The notes under the pieces: generated by a model
The model's database searches: none
What the model was told of the DNA's origin: nothing
What the model saw: the letters and a program-made list of their open reading frames with translations, nothing else
Program-made: the position numbers and the translations under genes
In this document: one piece after another, positions 41,401-46,076 of the stretch
Numbering within the stretch: position 1 is the first letter of the stretch
Layout: each line of letters opens with the position of its first letter
Source: Rhodospirillales bacterium
GTDB taxonomy: Bacteria > Pseudomonadota > Alphaproteobacteria > Acetobacterales > Acetobacteraceae
Length of the DNA: 46,076 bases
Assembly: GCA_025359905.1 (NCBI GenBank)
Contig: JANYDF010000114.1
Span: forward strand, 1 to 46,076
Direction: 5' to 3'

Positions 41401-44400
41401 GCCGTAGATGTCGCCGTACAGGCCGCCCTGCGCCGCGACCAGCACATTGCCGCCATTGACCGGGTAGTAGGCCTGATAGCTTGCCGTATAGGCGTTGTAC
41501 GCGCTTTTCGCCCCAAGCACAGTGCCGTCGCCCGCGCCCGCTTGCGGCAACTGGAACGCCGGGGCGATGGCCGCACTTTGCGTGCCCGCCGTGTAGATGC
41601 CGTACAGCGAGTACTGCGTGATGTCGCCGCCCGCCGCGATGCTGAGGTCGCCTTGCCCGGTGCGGATCACGCTGAACGATGGGGTGACGCCCGCTGCGCC
41701 TTTGTTCGGCGCGGTATAATGCAAATCGCTCAGCACCATATTGCCGCCGCCGCCAAGCGCCGCACTGGTTTGCACGGTGAAGCGGTTGGCCGCCGCCGTC
41801 GCGGCACCGCTGACCAGCCCGATGGACCAGGATTGCGACCCGGCGGGCAGCATGGCGGCGGTGGCCCAGATTTGCCCCTGCGCCCCGGATGCGGCGGCCG
41901 CGCGCAGGTTCTGCTTCGAACTGGCGTCGGCAAACACCACCGTGGCGCCCGACGGGATGAAGCCGCCGCCCGGCAAGGTTTGGCTGGCCGCCAGCGTCAC
42001 CGCATTGTCGTTGAACGTGCGCAGGCTTGCCCCGGCCGGCCAGACCTGCCCGGCCTTCAGTTTGACCTGGAACGGCAGCACCGATCCGGCATCGAGCGTA
42101 GCCCCCGCCTCCAGCGTCGATCCGGCGGCCAGCAAGGTGCCAGCCGGGATGACGCCGTGCGCGGTGTGGATGGCCGCCGTCACCACCCAGCCGCCAGCCG
42201 GGATCGTGTAGCTGGCCGACGGATCGAGCGTTACCGCCGCCGGGATGACCACGTTCTGATTGAGCGTCGCCGCCTTGATGGTGATGGGGTAGTTCAGCGC
42301 CGCATCGTTGCGGGTCGGAATTTGGGTGTTCTTGCCCAGCACGATGGCGCCGGGCAGTTGCATTGGCAGCACCACGTCGGCGCCGAACGGCTCGGCGCCC
42401 GCGAACAGCACCCAGCCCTTGTCGTCCGGGTTGACCGGCGTGGTATCGACCGGCTGGGCGAACCCGTCCGTGACGCTGCCATTGACCGTCAGGCTGCCGC
42501 TGGCGCGCAGCACCAGCGCGCCCGCTTCGACATTGCCGGCGCCGTAGCGATAGCCGGCCAGATTGAGGTCGCCCGCGACCGTCAACCCGCCGCCCGGCGT
42601 GCTGCTGACCACCTGAACGCCGGGGCGCAGATGGAACGCGCCCTGCGCCGCGTTCCGCAACGGCTGCAACCGCGCCTGCAGCGCCGCGTTGGCGTTCACG
42701 CCGGCCATGTACGGCGCCACCGTCGCGGCATTGATGCCGTCGAGCCAGGATTGCGTCACCAGCGAGGTGCCGGACGCCGCATCGGCGGGGGCCGCGAACG
42801 ACGGCAGCCAGCCATACAAAGCGAGGCTGCCGGACGGCGCGCCCGTGGCGGTAAAGATGCCCGCGATGGACAGCGAGCCGCCAACCGCGATGGCGATGTC
42901 GTTGCTGCCGGACTGCGGCGCGTTCAGATCGATATGGCCGCGTGCGATGCCGTCGGCAGAGCGAACGTCGAATTTGCTGCCCGATTGCAGACTTAGCGTG
43001 CCGCCTGCCGCCGTCACCGTGACATGCGGGGCGTTCTCGGCGTCGATCGGCGCGCCGTAGCTGTCGGTGTGCAGCACGGTGGCGTGCGCGTCGAGCAGCG
43101 CGCCGCTGGCCAGCGTGACGCCGTTCTGCGCCGCCAAATCGATGCTGCCCGGCGTGGCGCCGCTGGCGTCGATCGTGCCGGTGATGGTCAGGCTGCCGCC
43201 GTCGAGCGCCAGTTTGACCGTGTTGGCGATCAGTTCGTTGCCAACCGTCAGATCGCCGCTGCCGATTTCGAACGCGCGGGCGGCGGTGATGCCGCCTGCG
43301 GTCAACTGGGTGTTGAGCGCGGCGAAGCTGGGCAGGCTGGCGGCGCGGATGTCGATGGAGCCTTGGGTATGGCCCGAAGCTGCGGTGCCGCGAACGGTGC
43401 CGGACAACGCCACGGTGCCGCCGAGGGCTGCGATGCTCAGGTTGCCAGCCGCCGCCTTGCCCGCCGAGATATCGATGGTCGAGCCGCTGGCCTGCCGCAC
43501 GTCGCCCGCCGCCGTGGACAGCGCCACGCTGCCGCCCGCGCCGTCGTTGGTTTGGTCGAAGAACTTGGTGCTGAGGCCGCCAAGCGCCAGATCGGCTTGG
43601 GCTGACAGGCTGATCCCGGTTTGCGCGGTCGCGGTGAAACGCCCGCTGGGCAGCGCCACGGTGGAGGCGAGCGTGATGCTGCCGCCGGTCAGGTCGATTT
43701 GCGCGCCCAGCCCGCCCGCGCTCGCCGAGGTGGCTCCAGCGCCGGTCAGCAACACGTTGCCCCCGGCGGTGAGCTTGAGCAGCGCGCCCGCCTGGCCGGT
43801 CAGCAACGGCGTGTTCAATGTCAGATCGCCGCCGCTGCCCGGCTGGCCGAACATCGCGGCGGGCGTGGCATAGACGGCCAGCGCGCCGGAATTGTTGCCC
43901 TCGATGGCTTGCGTAGATGACAGCACGACGCTCTGGAAGCCAGTGATGATGCGGTCGAGTTGGACCTGGCTTTGCGATTGCGCGCCCGCCGGATAGCCGA
44001 GCACGATCTTGCCCGCCGAAATCTCCAGCGTGCCGGTGCCGGTGGCAAGTCCGGTGTTGGCCATGCCGCCCGGCAATGCGCTGGCAAGCTGCGTGCCCGA
44101 CCCAGCGGGCAGGCTGCTGGCGATGCCGTTCCACACCAGCGTGCCGCTGCCGGTGCTGATCGAGGCCACGTCGCCCGGGCCCGGCGCGGCCCCGGCAAGC
44201 TGGCCGCTCCAGCCATAGATGGCCGGCGTGTTCAGCACGAATTGCTGCAACCCGCCGCCCGATGCGCCGCCGCCCGACGTGCCGGTGTTCGAGTTGCCGG
44301 TGTTCGAGTTGCCGGTGTTCAGCGCCACGCCGCCGAACAGGTTGACCGACTGCGCGGCGTTCAGCGTCAGTTCGGTCACACCCGGCACGCCGCTGGCCGG

Positions 44401-46076
44401 ATCGCCCTTCAACAGCGTGTCCAGCACATCCTGGCTGAGCAGCAGGCCCGGCGGCAGGCTGACCCGGGCGCCGAGGTTCTGCACCGTGGTGCTGACGATG
44501 TTGACGCTGGCTACGTCGAGCGTGAGGTATTTCGCGCCGTAATTGGCGTGGGCACCCAGCGCCAAGCCCTTAGTGGTGGAAAACGCCAGCGTGCCCGCCG
44601 TGGTCAGCCGCGCGCCGTCGGCGATGTTGATCGCGCCGAAGAACTTGAAGCGCGCGGTGTCCGGGGTGAAATTCAGATGCCCGTTCGACGCCGCCAGCAC
44701 CGTGTAGCCGAACGAGTTGTAGTAGTAGCCGTTCGACGAATCGTACGGCGGCGCGCCCGCCCCTGCGGTGTTGATGGTAGCGCCCGATTCCACCGTGATC
44801 GCTCCGGTGGAGCCGCCGACGGCGGACGCCACCAGGAACACTTCCGGCGCGACAATATCCGCGCCAGGGCGCAACGTGACCGAGCCGGATTGGCCGCTGA
44901 ATGTCACGGTCGGCGCACCGGCGTTGTTGGATGTCGCGGCGGTGCCGCCGATCACCAGCCGCGAGGCTTCCAGCGCGTCCAGCGCCGCCGAGGAGATCGA
45001 GACGAAATTGGCGGTCGCCGTGGCGCCGGGTGCCACGATCTCGAAGTCCGGCAGGCTGGTGGCGCCGGATTTGCCCTCGACAACCACCGTGCTGCCGTAG
45101 CCGCCGCTGGCCGGTGCGAAGTCCGACACGCCGGCATAACTCAACGCGGGCAACAGACTGGCGGCGATCCCGGCGGCGCTGGGATACAGCAGGGTCAGGC
45201 GCTTGGCGTCGGCAGGAATGGCGGCGCGCGGCGCGCCAGTGCTGGCGGCGATCAGGGTCTGGAATTGGCTGAAGCTGGTCTCGGCGTACTGCGAATAGGT
45301 CCGCACCACGCTGCCCGGCGTCAGCGTGACGGCGATGGCGATGGCCGATTGCTTGGGAGTGTTGGCGATGCCGGTGTAGCCGCCGACCGTGAACGAGCCG
45401 CCGGGCAGCGCCTCGGCGCCAGTGGTCACGGCGCGCGCGGCGGTGTTCAGTTCCACCCGGAACGCGCCGGGCAGCAGCGCGTAGTAGGCGGGCAGCAGCG
45501 TGTAGGTGCCCGCCGCCAGCCCGTCCGCGCTGCTGGTCAGCGTGATTTGCGCGCCGGTTGCGGGTACCGAGCCGGCGTAATTGCTGGCCTGATCCAGTGG
45601 CGCAATCGGGGCGTAGCCGCCGGTGCAGCCGGGGATGATAGCGTAGACCGGGCGGCTGGTCAGCGTTGCCTTGACCAAGGCGGTGCCGGTGAAATTACTC
45701 AGCGGCTGCAACAGCGTGTCCACCGAGCCGCCGCGCCCGGTCTGGAACACCGCACCGCTCAAGGTGCCGCCGCCGCTGATATCCAGCGTGGCGCCGTTGT
45801 CCGATTGCGCGGACTGCGCCGCCACGGTGATGCCGGGCGTCAACGCGCCGACGGTTTGGCCGTTGTAAGTATAGGTCTGGTTATCGGCGCTGCCGCCAAA
45901 CGGGACGATCTGCCCGGCGGCGCTGACCGAGGTGACGCTGCCGGGGCGCAGTTCGACCAGACTGGTAAAGCTGTCCTGGTTGGCGGGCGACCCGGCCGGG
46001 CCGTCGATCACCGCACCGAGCGTGATGTTGCCTTCCGGCGCGCGCACCACGCCGCCTTGCTCCACCGTGGGCGCCG
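38425..46076 (-). CDS. Giant TpsA exoprotein, filamentous haemagglutinin family (PdtA-like), 5' partial
   Basis: At least 2,549 residues are visible and the frame is open to the window edge, so the signal peptide and TPS secretion domain lie outside. The sequence is a long series of beta-helix-type repeats rich in Gly, Ala, Ser, Thr, Asn (for example LTVGNELIANTVKLALDGGSLTITG). Near the C-terminus, YASELLAWLQRTYGYTGTQ, LPVLQQDVFARRVFFEEL and SRRYHSYVRGTEAM (about 39,290-39,550) match the DUF3739 domain of large filamentous haemagglutinin-like proteins. It ends in EASVIVVEVLGFGA. No VENN motif or CDI toxin domain is visible. It is probably secreted by TpsB at 21084-22688. Confidence 0.92.
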   Translation of the reverse strand, partial: APTVEQGGVVRAPEGNITLGAVIDGPAGSPANQDSFTSLVELRPGSVTSVSAAGQIVPFGGSADNQTYTYNGQTVGALTPGITVAAQSAQSDNGATLDISGGGTLSGAVFQTGRGGSVDTLLQPLSNFTGTALVKATLTSRPVYAIIPGCTGGYAPIAPLDQASNYAGSVPATGAQITLTSSADGLAAGTYTLLPAYYALLPGAFRVELNTAARAVTTGAEALPGGSFTVGGYTGIANTPKQSAIAIAVTLTPGSVVRTYSQYAETSFSQFQTLIAASTGAPRAAIPADAKRLTLLYPSAAGIAASLLPALSYAGVSDFAPASGGYGSTVVVEGKSGATSLPDFEIVAPGATATANFVSISSAALDALEASRLVIGGTAATSNNAGAPTVTFSGQSGSVTLRPGADIVAPEVFLVASAVGGSTGAITVESGATINTAGAGAPPYDSSNGYYYNSFGYTVLAASNGHLNFTPDTARFKFFGAINIADGARLTTAGTLAFSTTKGLALGAHANYGAKYLTLDVASVNIVSTTVQNLGARVSLPPGLLLSQDVLDTLLKGDPASGVPGVTELTLNAAQSVNLFGGVALNTGNSNTGNSNTGTSGGGASGGGLQQFVLNTPAIYGWSGQLAGAAPGPGDVASISTGSGTLVWNGIASSLPAGSGTQLASALPGGMANTGLATGTGTLEISAGKIVLGYPAGAQSQSQVQLDRIITGFQSVVLSSTQAIEGNNSGALAVYATPAAMFGQPGSGGDLTLNTPLLTGQAGALLKLTAGGNVLLTGAGATSASAGGLGAQIDLTGGSITLASTVALPSGRFTATAQTGISLSAQADLALGGLSTKFFDQTNDGAGGSVALSTAAGDVRQASGSTIDISAGKAAAGNLSIAALGGTVALSGTVRGTAASGHTQGSIDIRAASLPSFAALNTQLTAGGITAARAFEIGSGDLTVGNELIANTVKLALDGGSLTITGTIDASGATPGSIDLAAQNGVTLASGALLDAHATVLHTDSYGAPIDAENAPHVTVTAAGGTLSLQSGSKFDVRSADGIARGHIDLNAPQSGSNDIAIAVGGSLSIAGIFTATGAPSGSLALYGWLPSFAAPADAASGTSLVTQSWLDGINAATVAPYMAGVNANAALQARLQPLRNAAQGAFHLRPGVQVVSSTPGGGLTVAGDLNLAGYRYGAGNVEAGALVLRASGSLTVNGSVTDGFAQPVDTTPVNPDDKGWVLFAGAEPFGADVVLPMQLPGAIVLGKNTQIPTRNDAALNYPITIKAATLNQNVVIPAAVTLDPSASYTIPAGGWVVTAAIHTAHGVIPAGTLLAAGSTLEAGATLDAGSVLPFQVKLKAGQVWPAGASLRTFNDNAVTLAASQTLPGGGFIPSGATVVFADASSKQNLRAAAASGAQGQIWATAAMLPAGSQSWSIGLVSGAATAAANRFTVQTSAALGGGGNMVLSDLHYTAPNKGAAGVTPSFSVIRTGQGDLSIAAGGDITQYSLYGIYTAGTQSAAIAPAFQLPQAGAGDGTVLGAKSAYNAYTASYQAYYPVNGGNVLVAAQGGLYGDIYGSNSSGSPASDWVGNWLWRQGTGNTAGVAAQSTAWWINFGSYVLPQIAAGTGTQAALTGFTGIGTLGGGNLTVLVGGDAGVTVGRDSNQRSQGLDLAVASTGRVTSVSTVGGAVSGGTLTLRIGGTLNSLDEGNQGVSYDGLNGTVTDLRGGIAVQAGQIGRIVYQYGSIDPVDTRPLNPYNAGVAIEQGGLIVVAGDAQVQIGTLRDLVLAGAGDAGRLPTQDQPGFTDTLANGKTLTAAAGGVTAFSLWTQQTSITLESLGGNVTPTTQPLYGALGSGFSNDMPTDSRFVDPATLNVIADSGSIYYGTLRSIGTSMNRSLELAPAANGQLQLLAQGSIYAAGYSIDMSGANANSNLSGGTSASALPNPFLPAYTANATVGAKQISVTNTFIGATGPYSLFAFAADTPADNLHANDTQPARIYAASGDIVDFRTGEILNFAAGSGITPTTWYIAAKSTWILAGRDIVASGTRPSLDPANPALGSTVFANEQNQAATANPSAISSGNLIMNSGTNDISLVSAGRDILSSYFYIAGPGLLEVDAGGSINQLDEGMLKSIGPVYNISAQNRDGGAAITALAGTGGAGIDAAGFASLYMNAANLADPNFALTAPQNSGKVAVTYASELLAWLQRTYGYTGTQADALAYFLALPVLQQDVFARRVFFEELKASGREATSASSRRYHSYVRGTEAMYALLPWTPAPSAATDPNAALDSAAYDSVVPASVLAAKAAGSGFAYSGDVTMYSGRVTATVGGVINNSATGQPVVFDAGISTQFGGDIQVLAPGGQVLLGLSGGLQPGSNTGLITFGSGNIAAFARGSVVLGQSRVFTTYGGNIQLWSATGDVNAGIGTKTSVVYQPPSITYDQLGDLTLAPTAPTNGAGIATLSSVPGIPAGDVDLVAPQGTIDAGEAGIRVSGNLTLAALSVSNANNLSVGGKTAGAPAVAVSNVGALQAAASTSGAAQSAASGSADEQRRKRQAAEASVIVVEVLGFGA
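44281..44320 (-). repeat. 15-bp tandem repeat in tpsA
   Basis: The unit GCCGGTGTTCGAGTT (plus strand) occurs 2.7 times without a mismatch and codes for a repeated NTGNS motif. In-frame copy-number change is possible. Confidence 0.85.

Noticed and set aside
40703-44134. 1,143-codon minus-strand open frame within tpsA
   Set aside because: Alternative frame of the TpsA gene, Arg/His/Gln-rich with no domain; high GC suppresses stops.
38425-46076. TpsA as a CdiA toxin paired with the CdiI-like gene
   Set aside because: No VENN motif or C-terminal toxin domain; ends in DUF3739 and a short tail, and the immunity-like gene is 35 kb away next to other genes.
1-46076. CRISPR array, tRNA/rRNA genes, insertion sequences, prophage
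   Set aside because: No regularly spaced repeats, no cloverleaf or rRNA-like stretches, and no transposase, integrase or phage structural genes were recognised.

Overview
This is a GC-rich, densely coding stretch of a Gram-negative chromosome. It encodes a type II secretion system (T2SS), two-partner secretion (TPS), a porin, and TonB/ExbB/ExbD. Gene content and base composition suggest a proteobacterium, possibly an alphaproteobacterium; this is an inference, since no rRNA or taxonomic marker lies in the window. I see no tRNA, rRNA, insertion sequence, phage gene or CRISPR array.

Layout. (1) 1-3299 (+): two permeases of a BMP/Nup-type nucleoside ABC importer (the first cut by the window edge) and thymidine phosphorylase deoA. 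(2) 3307-12477 (-): a sugar importer of the Rha/Lsr/Rbs type (ATPase, two permeases, binding protein), an FGGY kinase, an MttB-family methyltransferase homologue, a divergent PanB-like protein and an orphan CdiI-like immunity protein. A sigma70-like promoter candidate lies at about 12556-12584. (3) 12690-14653 (+): a PotA-like ATPase with degenerate ATPase motifs and one PotB-like permease. (4) 14657-22688 (-): a seven-gene operon made of a TpsB transporter, an ExbB fused to DUF2341/LamG-like domains, ExbD, a TonB-like protein, a putative porin, a coiled-coil periplasmic protein and a parvulin isomerase. (5) 22990-38417: a complete T2SS split over three transcription units (gspE-F-H-I-J; gspL-M-C/N-D-K; gspG). 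Interleaved with it are a DING/PstS-like phosphate-binding protein, a secreted alkaline-phosphatase-superfamily enzyme, a small lytic transglycosylase and a prepilin peptidase. (6) 38425-46076 (-): the last ~2,550 residues of a giant filamentous-haemagglutinin-type TpsA exoprotein, whose N-terminus lies outside the window.

Regions 4-6 look like one functional island. The combination of a T2SS with a lipid-anchored secretin, a secreted phosphatase, a DING-type phosphate binder, TpsA/TpsB and ExbB-ExbD-TonB-PPIase resembles, from memory, the phosphate-starvation hxc/lap/pdt region of Pseudomonas aeruginosa. The divergent promoters carry partial Pho-box-like sequences, including a 10-mer (TATATGACAA) shared by the tpsB/DING and gspL/phosphatase intergenic regions. 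The likely theme is extracellular phosphate scavenging with a large surface exoprotein. Less expected features are a 46-codon leader ORF coupled to the DING gene, a perfect 10-bp inverted repeat before the phosphatase gene, an eight-G tract inside the TonB gene, an ABC ATPase lacking its Q-loop and signature residues, and a PanB-like protein without its metal ligands next to an MttB homologue.
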